A DNA stretch of 64,000 bases from the NCBI RefSeq assembly GCF_010614805.1, contig NZ_JAAFZC010000004.1, forward strand, positions 110,145 to 174,144. The letters are read 5' to 3'. Under the pieces are notes generated by a model. The model saw nothing but the letters and a program-made list of their open reading frames with translations, had not been told where the DNA came from and searched no databases. The number at the start of each line of letters is the position of its first letter. The first letter of the stretch is position 1. Source of the stretch: Pseudooceanicola aestuarii. GTDB lineage: Bacteria; Pseudomonadota; Alphaproteobacteria; Rhodobacterales; Rhodobacteraceae. Position numbers and translations under genes: made by a program. Positions 8,988 through 18,604 of the stretch are shown here, in pieces.

Positions 8988-9082
8988 ATGCCGCGCATCC
9001 GGGACCGGATCGTCAGGCCCGCGATGGACGGACCTCGCACCAACAGGGCAACGCGGTCCGATGGGCCGGGTGTGTCGAACCC

Positions 9083-10057
9083 TCACGCTCCCGGTTCCGC
9101 CCCTTCCCGCGACGCCCATGTCTCGCTCAGGAAGGTGGCGATTGTCTCATGGGCGGCGGCGGCATCATCCACCAGACCCAGCAGGCCGACAAAGCCGTGG
9201 ATCATACCCGCGTATTCCACATATCGCACCGGCACACCGGCTGTGCGCAGCTGGTTGGCGTAGTCAAAGCCGTCGTCGCGCAGCACGTCGCATTCGGCAG
9301 TGACGATCAGCGCGGGGGGCAGATCCGACGTCAGCACCGCGTTGCGGGGACAAGCGCGCCAGTCGTCGCGGCGCGCCGGATCGGGCAGGTAGCGCTCCAT
9401 GAACCAGGTCATGGTATCGTCTTCCAGCGCGCCATAACCCTTGGCATAGGTGCGCGACGACGCGGTGCCGCCACGATAATCCGTCACCGGGTAGATCAGA
9501 ACCTGCGCCGCCACCGCGAAATCTGACGCGTCCTGCGCCATCAGGGCGACCACCGCTGCCAGGTTCCCGCCCGCGCTGTCGCCGCAGACCACCAGCCGAT
9601 CGGCATCGACCCGCAGCGCCCGCGCCTGCGCGGCCACCCAGCGGGCAGCATCGAAACTGTCGTGTACGGCGGCGGGGAACGGATGCTCCGGCCCCATCCG
9701 GTAATCGACGGAAACCAGCGTGCAGCCGGTTGCCTGCGCCAGGTGGCGCGCCAGCAGGTCATGGGTGTCGAGGCTGCAAATGACGTGACCGCCGCCGTGG
9801 TAATAGACGATCACCGGCGCGGCCTCGGCCTGCGTGGGACGGTAGATCCGCACCGGTACATGGCCGAACCCCGGCCCGGTGGAGGTCTCCTGTACCTCGG
9901 CCATCTCCGGCGCCGAGTAGACCTGCCGCCGGGCGGCGGCCTGGGCCTCCGCCTGGGCGCGGGCGGCGGCGACTTCCATGTCCTGGACCTTTTGCAAGTT
10001 CAGGGCGGCAAGGCCGTCCAGCAGGGCACGAACCTGGGGGTGAAGATCATCGGGCAT
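9083..10057 (-). CDS. Alpha/beta hydrolase, HSL-family esterase/lactonase
   Basis: A 324-aa hormone-sensitive-lipase-type hydrolase: oxyanion motif HGGG (87-90), nucleophile S161 in GDSAGG, acid D257 in AECD and H287 in MIHGF complete the triad. ATG 10057 was chosen over an upstream in-frame codon because the conserved protein starts at MPDDLHPQ behind an AAAAGGA site. It is the last gene of the leftward operon with BVMOs, SDRs and a GMC oxidoreductase. HSL esterases (ChnC type) hydrolyse esters or lactones made by BVMOs, which is the likely role here (inference). Confidence 0.9.
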   Translation of the reverse strand: MPDDLHPQVRALLDGLAALNLQKVQDMEVAAARAQAEAQAAARRQVYSAPEMAEVQETSTGPGFGHVPVRIYRPTQAEAAPVIVYYHGGGHVICSLDTHDLLARHLAQATGCTLVSVDYRMGPEHPFPAAVHDSFDAARWVAAQARALRVDADRLVVCGDSAGGNLAAVVALMAQDASDFAVAAQVLIYPVTDYRGGTASSRTYAKGYGALEDDTMTWFMERYLPDPARRDDWRACPRNAVLTSDLPPALIVTAECDVLRDDGFDYANQLRTAGVPVRYVEYAGMIHGFVGLLGLVDDAAAAHETIATFLSETWASREGAEPGA

Positions 10058-10141
10058 GGTCTCTGTCCTTTTCGGATCGGGGCTGTGGCACCGGGATCGC
10101 CGGTTCGGCGCCACGGATCAAGGGGTGCCTTCGGCCACGAC

Positions 10142-11761
10142 TCAGGCGGCGTTGCTGCTGTCCCTTGCGTTCTGCAACAACATGTCGGCGGCCTTTTCGG
10201 CGATCATGATGGTGGGGGCGTTGGTGTTGCCGCTGACCAGCTGCGGCATCACGGAGGCATCGACCACCAGCAGCCCTTCCACCCCGCGCACCCGCAGGCG
10301 CGGATCGACGACAGCCATGGCGTCTCCGGCCGGCCCCATCCGGCAGGAGCCGCCGGCGTGGAAATTGCTGCCCCCCGTCTCGCGGGCGAAGGCTTCGAAT
10401 TCCGCGTCGGTTCGCACTTCGGCACCGGGCAGCATCTCCGAATGAAAGAACGGCTGAATCGGCGCGGTCTGCATCAGCGCGCGGGCGAATTTCATCGCGC
10501 GCACCGCAGCGTGGCAATCGGCGGTGGTGCCCAGGATATTGGTGCGAATCGCCGGCGCATCGCGTGGATCCGCGCTGCGGGCATGGACAGAGCCACGACT
10601 TTCGGGGCGCAGCAGCGTCGGACCCAGCGTGATGCCCGGATGATCGTCCAGCCGCCGGTCCTGCATGGAGGCATAGGTGCCCGGAAACACCTGCAAATGC
10701 GCATCCGGGGTGGCCAGGTCCGGGCGGGTGCGGAAGAATGCGTTGACGGGATTGGTCGGGCTGGCCAGCACCCCGCGCCCGGTGGTGACATAGCGCATCC
10801 CCTCGGCCAGCGCGCGCAGACCGCGCGTGCGTTCGTTGAACGTGCCGGGCCTGCCTTTCAACCGCCAGCGCAGGCGGAACACCTGGTGATCCTGCAATCC
10901 CTCGCCGACGCCGGGCAGGTGGTGCACCACCGCAACGCCCAGATCGCGCAGCCGGTCGGCATCGCCGATGCCCGACAGCTCCAGCATCTGCGGCGAACCG
11001 TAGACCCCCCCGCACAGGATGACGGCGGCGCCGGCCTGGGCCTCCACCGTCCTGCCACCCTGAAGATAGCGGATGCCGCTGGCGCGTTTGCCGGTGAACA
11101 TCACCCGTGCCACCTGGGCGCGGGTCTGCACATCCAGATTGGGCCGCGACCGCGCCGGTTTCAGGAACGCCTCCGCCGTGCTGGCCCGCCGGCCACGCCG
11201 CATGGTCACCTGCGCCAGGCCGATCCCGTCCTGCGCGGCGCCGTTGAAATCGCGATTGAACGGCAGGCCCATGTCCTGCCCCGCCGCGATCATGGCGCGG
11301 CTGATCGGCGTGATCTCGGACTGGTCCGACACTGTCAGCGGGCCGCCGGTGCCGTGAAAGGGATCGCTGCCGCGCGTGTTGTCCTCGGACTTGCGGAAAT
11401 AGGGCAACACGTCGTCATAGGACCAGCCGGAACATCCCATCTGGGCCCACATGTCGTAATCGCTGCGCTGGCCGCGCATGTAGATCATCCCGTTGATGGA
11501 GCTGGACCCGCCCAGCACCTTGCCCCGCGGCAGAAATTCGCGCCGGTCATGGGCGTGCGGCTCGGCCTCGCTTTCGAAACACCAGTTGAGACGGGGATTG
11601 GTCAGTACCTTGCCGAAGCCCAGCGGGATCTTCAGCCAGATGTTGCGGTCCTCGGGGCCGGCCTCCAGCAGCAGCACCCGCGTCGCGGGATCGGCGGACA
11701 GGCGGTTGGCCAGGACGCATCCGGCCGAGCCGGCACCGGCAATAATGTAATCGTAACGCAT
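10142..11761 (-). CDS. GMC-family FAD oxidoreductase (alcohol/choline dehydrogenase-like)
   Basis: A 539-aa flavoprotein of normal GMC length. The FAD-binding GAGSAGCVLANRL begins at residue 9, LGGSSSINGMIYMRG is the GMC signature 1, and the C-terminal catalytic pair is H468 (SNFHAGG) and N514 (GNTNAPT). Relatives oxidise primary or secondary alcohols to carbonyls. In this operon it could oxidise the alcohol freed by the esterase, or the initial substrate. It lies 61 bp from the SDR upstream in transcription. Confidence 0.9.
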   Translation of the reverse strand: MRYDYIIAGAGSAGCVLANRLSADPATRVLLLEAGPEDRNIWLKIPLGFGKVLTNPRLNWCFESEAEPHAHDRREFLPRGKVLGGSSSINGMIYMRGQRSDYDMWAQMGCSGWSYDDVLPYFRKSEDNTRGSDPFHGTGGPLTVSDQSEITPISRAMIAAGQDMGLPFNRDFNGAAQDGIGLAQVTMRRGRRASTAEAFLKPARSRPNLDVQTRAQVARVMFTGKRASGIRYLQGGRTVEAQAGAAVILCGGVYGSPQMLELSGIGDADRLRDLGVAVVHHLPGVGEGLQDHQVFRLRWRLKGRPGTFNERTRGLRALAEGMRYVTTGRGVLASPTNPVNAFFRTRPDLATPDAHLQVFPGTYASMQDRRLDDHPGITLGPTLLRPESRGSVHARSADPRDAPAIRTNILGTTADCHAAVRAMKFARALMQTAPIQPFFHSEMLPGAEVRTDAEFEAFARETGGSNFHAGGSCRMGPAGDAMAVVDPRLRVRGVEGLLVVDASVMPQLVSGNTNAPTIMIAEKAADMLLQNARDSSNAA

Positions 11762-11822
11762 CAGCGGAATATCCTGAAAAGAATGAAGCCAGATCCGGCA
11801 ACCACCTGCCGGACACGGACGG

Positions 11823-12569
11823 TCAGGCGATCAACGCCCCGCCGTCGACATGCACTTCGGTCCCGGTCATGAACGACGCCTGGTCAGAGGCCAGGAAAAC
11901 GACGACATTCGCGATCTCGGAGGGGTCGGCGAACCGGCCCAGCGGCAAGCGCGCCAATCGATCCTCCCGCGATCCGGGGCGGGCCACGGCGGCCTGCGCC
12001 ATCGCCGTCTCCACCATGCCGGGATGGACGGAATTGCAACGGATGTTGTCCGGCGCACCGATCAGGGCGACCGATTTCGTCATCAGCCGTACCGCCCCCT
12101 TGGACGCCGCATATTGCGCCGAGCGCCCGCCACTGATTCCCGCCATGGAGGACAGGTTGACGATGGCGCCACCACCCCGGCCGCGCATGCTGGCCATGAC
12201 CGCGCGGGTGCCCAGGAATGGGCCCTTGGCGTTGATCGCCATGGTCAGATCCCAGGCTGCTTCGCTGAGCTCCTCCAGCGGCGACATGTCAAGGATCCCG
12301 GCATTGTTCACCAGTATGTCGACCCCGCCGTGGGCGCGCGTCATGGCCTGCACCACCCGGTCCCAATCGCCGGTCCGGGTGACGTCCAGATCGTGGGCCG
12401 CGGCCCGACCGCCAGTGGCGGACAACTCGGCCGCCAGGGCCTGTGCCGCCGGGGTGTCGACATCGCCGATGCCCACGATGGCCCCTTCGGCCACGAAACG
12501 GCGCACCACTGCGGCGCCGATCCCCTGTCCGCCCCCCGTCACCAGAACGACCTTGTCCGCCAGGTTCAT
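11823..12569 (-). CDS. SDR-family NAD(P)-dependent alcohol dehydrogenase 1
   Basis: A 248-aa classical short-chain dehydrogenase: TGGGQGIG (11-18), D36 following the second strand (suggesting NAD), NNAG (88-91), Ser about 140, Y153 and K157 (YAASK), and the C-terminal GTEVHVDGG. Such enzymes interconvert secondary alcohols and ketones; cyclopentanol and cyclohexanol dehydrogenases are typical partners of BVMOs. It is separated by 24 bp from the second SDR. Confidence 0.9.
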   Translation of the reverse strand: MNLADKVVLVTGGGQGIGAAVVRRFVAEGAIVGIGDVDTPAAQALAAELSATGGRAAAHDLDVTRTGDWDRVVQAMTRAHGGVDILVNNAGILDMSPLEELSEAAWDLTMAINAKGPFLGTRAVMASMRGRGGGAIVNLSSMAGISGGRSAQYAASKGAVRLMTKSVALIGAPDNIRCNSVHPGMVETAMAQAAVARPGSREDRLARLPLGRFADPSEIANVVVFLASDQASFMTGTEVHVDGGALIA

Positions 12570-12593
12570 GCCCGTCTCCCCCTTGCCATCGTG

Positions 12594-13394
12594 TCAGCCA
12601 ACATTCACGCCCGCCCCACCATCGACGCGCAAGGAAATCCCGGTGACAAAGCCGGATTCGTCCGACGCCAGATACACCGCCGCATGTGCCACATCCCAGG
12701 CGGTCCCCATCTTGTTGCGCAGCGGCACACGGGCGTTGCGCGCCGTTTCCATTTCCGCGCGGGTGGTGCCCAGCAGCGGCGCGCGCATGTCGATGGCCAT
12801 GGGCGTGTCCATCAGCCCTGGCAAGACCGCATTCGCCCGCACCCCATAGGCCGCATTGGTGATCGCCAGCTGTTCGGTAAAGGCGACCATTGCCGCCTTG
12901 CTGGTCTTGTAGGTGACCATCGGATTCTTTTCGATCGCGGCAAGCGAGGCGATATTGATGATCGAGCCACTTTTCTGCGCCCGCATGATCGGCACGACAT
13001 GCTTGCAGGCCATGATGTTGCCGCGCAGGTTCACTGCCATCACGCGGTCGAAGCCTTCTTCGGTAATGCCCGGCAATTCGGAATCGCCCCCAGCGGTCCC
13101 GATGCCGACATTGTAATGCAGCACGTCGATCCGGCCCCATTCAGCCATGCAGGCGGCGGCCATGTCGGCCAGCTGTGCTTCCACAAGCACATCAGCCCGG
13201 TAGGCGATGGCTGTGCCGCCTTCGGCGCGCACCTGTTCTGCGGTTTCCTCGGCGCTGGCCAGATCACGGTCCACACACATGACGCGGGCGCCTTCGCGTC
13301 CGAACAACAGGCAGGTGGCCCGGCCGTTGCCGATGGTTTCCCCGGGCGATTGGCCCGCCCCGATAACGATGGCGGTCTTGTCCTCTAGCCTCAT
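12594..13394 (-). CDS. SDR-family oxidoreductase 2
   Basis: A 266-aa SDR. The cofactor loop is long and unusual (GAGQSPGETIGNG, 12-24) and the classical NNAG is YNVG (94-97), but S150, Y162 and K166 (YKTSK) form a complete catalytic set and D42 suggests NAD. The start at 13394 (MRLEDKT) was preferred over an upstream in-frame codon giving Arg/Pro-rich filler. It lies between SDR1 and the first BVMO in a tight operon. Two SDRs may act on different hydroxyls or stereoisomers (inference). Confidence 0.85.
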   Translation of the reverse strand: MRLEDKTAIVIGAGQSPGETIGNGRATCLLFGREGARVMCVDRDLASAEETAEQVRAEGGTAIAYRADVLVEAQLADMAAACMAEWGRIDVLHYNVGIGTAGGDSELPGITEEGFDRVMAVNLRGNIMACKHVVPIMRAQKSGSIINIASLAAIEKNPMVTYKTSKAAMVAFTEQLAITNAAYGVRANAVLPGLMDTPMAIDMRAPLLGTTRAEMETARNARVPLRNKMGTAWDVAHAAVYLASDESGFVTGISLRVDGGAGVNVG

Positions 13395-13446
13395 GCGATT
13401 GCTCCTGATGTTGGAATAGGGGCGGGGCCTGTGGGTGCGGCCCCCC

Positions 13447-15132
13447 TCATTGTGCGGCCTGCGCGGCGGCATCGCGCGCGTCGTCCAGCGGCGGGTCGAA
13501 GGCCAGTTCGCGGAAACCCCCGGTAATCACCGCCTCGCAACGCGCACGATAATCCGGTGCGGAGCCGCTGTAGCGGACCAGCCCGCGCTTTTCCTTGCCC
13601 TTCACGTTCAGATTGACGCCGGTCATCCAGGAATCGACCTCGTTGGTCAGCAACCCGATGGCCTTTTGCGCGACAAAGGCGTGCCATTCGGCAACCGCCT
13701 CGGGTCGGGGGCGTACGGTGGCCAGGCCCCGATCCTCCATCGTGCCGATGGTCCGGGCGATCCAGTCGACATTGTGTTCGATCGAACGGGGCTGGTTGCC
13801 AAGCGCGCCGTGCGGCCCCATCACCATGAACATGTTGGGGAAATCCTTGACCATCATGCCGATGAAGGTCGTCGGCCCCGACGACCATTCCTCGCGAAGT
13901 GTCCGGCCACCGCTGCCCCGGATGTCGATCCGGTCAAAGCTGCCGGTTATCGCGTCGAACCCGGTCGCATAGATGATCACGTCGAATTCGTAGTCCCGTT
14001 CGGTTGTGCGGATGCCTTTGGGCGTGATCCGTTCGATGGGCGTGTCCAGCACGCCGACCAGCTCCACATTCGCCTGGTTGAAACATTCGAAATATCCGGT
14101 CTCCTGCGGAACGCGACGGGTGCCAAAGCCGTGATCCTTGGGGATCAGCATTTCGGCAACCTTTGGATCGTCGACGCGCTGGCGGATCTTGTCGGCAATA
14201 AAATCGGAGATCAGGCTGTTGGCCTCCCGATTGGTGTGGATGTCGTGAAAGTTGCCCTGCCAAATACCGAAACCAGGAGTATTGTAGAGGTATTCCCAAA
14301 ATTCATTTCGCTCCTCTTCCGATACTTCCAGGGTACTGCGCGGGTCATGGGTATGGATGAAACAGGCCGCCGTACGCTTGCAATGGGCGAATATCTCGGG
14401 GTAGCGGCTTCGAATGTCCTCCATTTCCGCCGCGTCGATGGGCGCATTGTGCAAGGGAGTGCACCAGTTGGGGCGACGCTGAAACACGGTCAGCTGGCTG
14501 GCGGATTTGGCGATTTCCTGAATAGCCTGAATACCGCTGGCGCCGGTACCGATGACGGCGACGCGCTTGTTGGCGAAATCAATCCCGGATTTCGGCCACA
14601 ATCCGGTATGGCACCAGGTTCCCTCGAAATCATCGACCCCTTCGAATTTCGGCATCGTGGGCGCGGAGAGAAGCCCCACCCCGGTGATCAGGTACCGGCT
14701 GTGGAAGACAGTGCCGTCGGTCAGTTCCGTGCGCCAAGTTTTGTCGACGTCCTGATAATGTGATGCAGCCACCCGCGAATTGAACCGGATATGCGGTTTC
14801 AGGTCCATCTTGTCGGCGACAAAATTGCAATAGCGTTCGATCTCCGGTTGGCCGGCAAAATTTTCCGACCAACTCCATTCCTTCAATACTTCTTCGGAAA
14901 AGGAATAGCCGTAGGACCAGCTTTCGGAATCGAACCGGGCACCTGGATACTTGTTCCAATACCAGGTTCCCCCGACACCGGTCCCGGCTTCAAGCACCAG
15001 CGCATTCAGGCCGAGTTCCTTTAGGCGGTGAAGTTGGTACATTCCCGACATCCCCGCGCCGATGATGATGGCGTCATAAGGTCTGGGTTCGGTGGCCGGG
15101 GCGTTGTCGTGCGGCCCTTGTTGAGTGTTCAT
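13447..15132 (-). CDS. Type I Baeyer-Villiger monooxygenase (flavin-containing)
   Basis: A 561-aa flavoprotein with FAD-binding GAGMSG (25-30), GGTWYWNKYPGARFD, the complete BVMO fingerprint FEGTWCHTGLWP (169-180; F, G, H and W all present) and NADP-binding GTGASG (195-200). It should insert oxygen next to a ketone using NADPH and O2. A homologue lies immediately upstream (15240-16832). The context of SDRs, GMC oxidoreductase and esterase suggests conversion of a ketone, perhaps cyclic, to an ester or lactone. Confidence 0.93.
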   Translation of the reverse strand: MNTQQGPHDNAPATEPRPYDAIIIGAGMSGMYQLHRLKELGLNALVLEAGTGVGGTWYWNKYPGARFDSESWSYGYSFSEEVLKEWSWSENFAGQPEIERYCNFVADKMDLKPHIRFNSRVAASHYQDVDKTWRTELTDGTVFHSRYLITGVGLLSAPTMPKFEGVDDFEGTWCHTGLWPKSGIDFANKRVAVIGTGASGIQAIQEIAKSASQLTVFQRRPNWCTPLHNAPIDAAEMEDIRSRYPEIFAHCKRTAACFIHTHDPRSTLEVSEEERNEFWEYLYNTPGFGIWQGNFHDIHTNREANSLISDFIADKIRQRVDDPKVAEMLIPKDHGFGTRRVPQETGYFECFNQANVELVGVLDTPIERITPKGIRTTERDYEFDVIIYATGFDAITGSFDRIDIRGSGGRTLREEWSSGPTTFIGMMVKDFPNMFMVMGPHGALGNQPRSIEHNVDWIARTIGTMEDRGLATVRPRPEAVAEWHAFVAQKAIGLLTNEVDSWMTGVNLNVKGKEKRGLVRYSGSAPDYRARCEAVITGGFRELAFDPPLDDARDAAAQAAQ

Positions 15133-15239
15133 TCTGTCTCTCCAAATAGCCGGAGGTGGATTTCCAGGGGCCGAGTTCGGCCATTGTGCTGGCGGCGCAA
15201 ACGGCCAGCACTGAATGCAATCTTCGAATTGGTGTCCGG

Positions 15240-16832
15240 TCAGGACATGGCGAAACCCTTGTAATCGTTCGCCACGACCTCATCACATTTCCGGGCATAG
15301 GCGGGCAGCCCGGCGTTATAGGGCATGAACACGCGCGGTTTTCCGGGGATATTTGATCCCAGGTACCAGCAATCGGCGTGATAGCGCAGGCTGGGCCGGG
15401 CAACTTCGTCGCAATGGCGGACCCATTCGTCTTCTGCCTCGGGTGTTGCCTCGATCAATTCGCAATCGCGATCCCGCACATGGCCAATAGCGTCGGTGAT
15501 CCATTCCACCGACATTTCGATCGAAGGCAGCATATTGGTGAATACGCTGGGGCTAAGCGGCCCCGTCACGGTGAACATGTTCGGGAACCCGGTAATGGCC
15601 ATTCCGATGTAATTGCGCGGCCCGGCCTCCCAATGATCCTTCAACGCCACGCCGTCGCGACCACGGATATCCATCCGCAAGTAGCTACCTGTAAAGGCGT
15701 CGAAACCCGTTGCATAGACGATGCTGTCGAACTCCTGAACCACGCCGCCCCGCTGGATGCCATTTTGCACGATCCTGTCGATCGGGGTGTTACGGATATC
15801 TTTCAGATGCACATTGTCGCGATTGAAGATCTGGAAATATCCAGTGTCCACGCAGATACGTTTTACCCCGATCTCGTTCGTCGGGCACAGAAGCTCGGCG
15901 GTTTCGGGATCCTTCACGATGGATCGGATCTTCTTGCGAACGAATTCGGCGGCGAATTCGTTGGTGGCCTTATCATACATGGAATCTGTGTAGCCCCCCA
16001 GGAAAGTCAGTCCCCCGCGTTCCCACCGGCGCTGCAATTCCTTCTCCATCACCTCTGGCGGAGTGGATTTCCCTTCGCGTTCCCCAAAGTCGTCCAGAAC
16101 GCCGCCGTAAACCTGTTTCGCTTCGGCTCGCAGGCGCGGATAATTCGCCTTCACATAGGCGACATACTCCGGATCCTGGGGGCCATTATGCGAAGGAATC
16201 GAATAGTTTGGGGTGCGCTGGAACAGGGTGACGTTCTTCGCCTGCTTCGCGATTTCCGGGCTGGATTGCATCGCAGTGGATCCGGTTCCGATAACCGCGA
16301 CCTCCTGGCCCGTGAAATCAACCGGCTCATGCGGCCAGGAACCGGTAAAATAGGTATTGCCCTTGAAATCGTCCAGGCCTGGAATGTCGGGTTTGTTGAA
16401 AGATGACAAACAGCCCACTGCCGTGACAAAGAAATCCGCGCGCGTCGTCTTGCCATCATCTGTGGTCACCGCCCAGATGCCTGCCGCATCTTCGAAATGG
16501 GCCGAGGTCACACGGGTGTTGAACTGAATATCCCTTCGCAGATCATAGCGTTCGGCAACATGGCGGGCATAGCGCAAGATTTCGGGCTGGGGCGAATAGC
16601 GTTGTGACCATTCCCATTCCTGTTGCAACGCGTTATCGAATTGATAGGAGTATTGCATACTTTCTACATCGACGCGCGCGCCGGGATAACGGTTCCAATA
16701 CCAGGTTCCACCAACGTCACTGCCCGTTTCGAACGCCTTGGCCGTCAGGCCCATCTTGCGCAGGCGATACAGGGTATACATTCCCGCAAATCCTGCTCCC
16801 ACGACAATGACATCAAAATCTTTTTTGCTCAT
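15240..16832 (-). CDS. BVMO-like flavin monooxygenase with altered fingerprint His
   Basis: A 530-aa homologue of the adjacent BVMO with FAD-binding GAGFAG (12-17), GGTWYWNRYPGARVD and a second dinucleotide motif GTGSTA. The fingerprint reads FKGNTYFTGSWP (156-167): the conserved His is Phe162, encoded on the minus strand at 16347-16349. In characterised type I BVMOs this His is important for catalysis, so activity may be altered, shifted or lost. The rest of the gene is intact and of normal length, arguing against simple decay. It precedes the other BVMO by 107 bp. Confidence 0.88.
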   Translation of the reverse strand: MSKKDFDVIVVGAGFAGMYTLYRLRKMGLTAKAFETGSDVGGTWYWNRYPGARVDVESMQYSYQFDNALQQEWEWSQRYSPQPEILRYARHVAERYDLRRDIQFNTRVTSAHFEDAAGIWAVTTDDGKTTRADFFVTAVGCLSSFNKPDIPGLDDFKGNTYFTGSWPHEPVDFTGQEVAVIGTGSTAMQSSPEIAKQAKNVTLFQRTPNYSIPSHNGPQDPEYVAYVKANYPRLRAEAKQVYGGVLDDFGEREGKSTPPEVMEKELQRRWERGGLTFLGGYTDSMYDKATNEFAAEFVRKKIRSIVKDPETAELLCPTNEIGVKRICVDTGYFQIFNRDNVHLKDIRNTPIDRIVQNGIQRGGVVQEFDSIVYATGFDAFTGSYLRMDIRGRDGVALKDHWEAGPRNYIGMAITGFPNMFTVTGPLSPSVFTNMLPSIEMSVEWITDAIGHVRDRDCELIEATPEAEDEWVRHCDEVARPSLRYHADCWYLGSNIPGKPRVFMPYNAGLPAYARKCDEVVANDYKGFAMS

Positions 16833-16904
16833 TGCACATTCTCCTCTTTACGAGCTTGCGATCCAATGACCGCCAAGCCTTTTTCAAGTCCCGACAATCA
16901 GCGG

Positions 16905-18212
16905 TCAGCCCAGCACCCGGGGCAGGAACAACGCGATATCCGGGAAAACGATCAACAGCGTGACCACGACGAGATCCGCCAACAGGAACCACAAGATTCC
17001 GCGAAAGATCGTCGAGGTAGAGGCGACATCGCCCACAACGCCCTTGATCACGAAGACATTCAATCCGATCGGCGGTGTGATCATGCCGATTTCCAGAAAC
17101 TTGGTCAGAACGACACCGAACCAGACCAGGGAATAATCCGTGGATTCGATGATCGGCAGCAGGATCGGCAGGGTCAGCAGCATTGCGCCCAGCGGTTCCA
17201 GGAACATGCCCAGCACCAGGTAGATCAGCGAGATCCCGATCAGCAGGATGATTTCATTGGCGCCCATCGCCACGACGAATTCCGAAAGGTAATCGCCCGC
17301 CCCGCTGAACGCCAGGAACCGGGTCAGCAGGCTAGCGCCCACGGCAATGATGAACAGCGCGCCCGAGGTCAGCAGCGTCTCCATCAGGGCAGCGCGGAAA
17401 TTGGTCAGGGTCAACGTCCGCTTCAGCGCGGCAATGGCCATCGACATGAACGCGCCCACTGCGCCTGCTTCCGTCGGGGTGAAGAAGCCGCCGAACAGAC
17501 CGCCAAACACGCCGAACACCAGCAGCAGCACGGGCCAGATCTCGCGCAGCGCACGCAGCCGGTCCGCCATGGATGCCCGTTCTTCCAGTCGGGGGGCCAG
17601 CGCCGGGTTCAGCGTGGCGCGCACCATCACCACCGTGACATAACCAAAGGCTGTCAGCAGCCCGGCGCCGATGCCGCCCAGGAACAGCTGGTTGATCGGG
17701 ACTTCGGCGATGATGCCGTACATGATCATCAGGATGCTGGGCGGTATCAGCGCGCCGATGGTGCCCGCCGCCGCCACGGTGCCCGTGGCCAGGCTGACGT
17801 CATATTTCTGGCGCAGCATTTCCGGGACCGCGATCCGCCCCATGGCCGCCGCACAGGCGACCGAGGATCCGGTGACCGCCGCAAAGCCCGCTGCGCCGAA
17901 GATCGACGCGATGGCCAGTCCGCCGGGCAAGGCCGACAGCCAGACCCGCGCCGCATCGAACAATCCCTTTGTCAGTCCCGCGTGGAAACAGAAGAACCCC
18001 ATCAACAGGAACATCGGAACAGAACTCAGCTGCCAGGTCGCGGTCATCGAATAGGGGATGATCCCCAATGAACCGAACGCCGCGCGCTCTCCCACCAGGA
18101 TCCAGATCCCGCCGAAGGACACGCCGATCAACGCAACGCCGATCGGCACGCGCATGGCGATGAGGGTCAACAGCAGGCCGATCCCGGCAAAGCCGATTTG
18201 GATATCCGTCAT
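16905..18212 (-). CDS. dctM: TRAP transporter large permease DctM
   Basis: A 435-aa polytopic membrane protein with the DctM pattern of about 12 hydrophobic segments; PMFLLMGFFCFHAG and LIPPSILMIMYGIIAEVPINQLFLGG are family hallmarks. ATG 18212 was preferred to a TTG one codon earlier because GGAG lies 8 bases upstream. It is the first gene of the leftward enzyme operon, while the matching dctP and dctQ are on the other strand across a 447-bp intergenic region, an unusual split of a TRAP system. It probably imports the island's substrate with Na+ or H+ symport. Confidence 0.92.
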   Translation of the reverse strand: MTDIQIGFAGIGLLLTLIAMRVPIGVALIGVSFGGIWILVGERAAFGSLGIIPYSMTATWQLSSVPMFLLMGFFCFHAGLTKGLFDAARVWLSALPGGLAIASIFGAAGFAAVTGSSVACAAAMGRIAVPEMLRQKYDVSLATGTVAAAGTIGALIPPSILMIMYGIIAEVPINQLFLGGIGAGLLTAFGYVTVVMVRATLNPALAPRLEERASMADRLRALREIWPVLLLVFGVFGGLFGGFFTPTEAGAVGAFMSMAIAALKRTLTLTNFRAALMETLLTSGALFIIAVGASLLTRFLAFSGAGDYLSEFVVAMGANEIILLIGISLIYLVLGMFLEPLGAMLLTLPILLPIIESTDYSLVWFGVVLTKFLEIGMITPPIGLNVFVIKGVVGDVASTSTIFRGILWFLLADLVVVTLLIVFPDIALFLPRVLG

Positions 18213-18399
18213 CAAAGCTACTCCGCCCAGGGGATCAAAGAGAAAGGGCCGTCAGTTCGGCCCGGCACAGGGCGGCATGGGCCAACCTTGTCCAACAAGG
18301 TGTTGTTTCCATTGACGATGTGCGCGTCTTCATCCTGACTCCTCCCAGAGCGTTCAGCGGTCTTGCTGTGTAGATTACCTAGATGTTTTGTAATGAATA

Positions 18400-18421
18400 A
18401 TGAAAATATGCCAATTTTCAT
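18400..18421. promoter_or_regulatory. Inverted repeat in the dctM/dctP1 region
   Basis: ATGAAAAT and ATTTTCAT, perfect 8-bp arms around ATGCCA. It is closer to dctM than to dctP1 and just downstream of a TTTTGTAATGAA copy. Probably an operator for the leftward operon (inference). Confidence 0.45.
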
Positions 18422-18569
18422 ACACAATAAGTAATATGTCCGGGCAGCAAAGGCGCCACCCCCCTGCGTGGCATGCTGCGGGCACGGCACCTGGGGCTTC
18501 GCGTTTTCCTTGGCCTACCGCAGATGGGGCCGGGTCAGGCGGGCGAAGTTGGCCTTGCATCACTTTTTG

Positions 18570-18604
18570 TAATGAAAATTGGATGAGTATTCATTATGCA
18601 TAAC
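18570..18604. promoter_or_regulatory. Inverted repeat overlapping a TTATGCATAA element upstream of dctP1
   Basis: TAATGAA (18570-18576) and TTCATTA (18590-18596) form perfect 7-bp arms with a 13-bp spacer. The right arm runs into the palindrome TTATGCATAA (18594-18603). The 15-mer TTCATTATGCATAAC recurs exactly upstream of dctP2 at 26123-26137, and ATGCATAAC recurs at 22079-22087 between a LysR gene and the aldehyde dehydrogenase. Confidence 0.55.

Noticed and set aside
9662..11872. 736-codon open frame on the plus strand
   Set aside because: It is antisense to the HSL esterase and GMC oxidoreductase, both with complete catalytic motifs.
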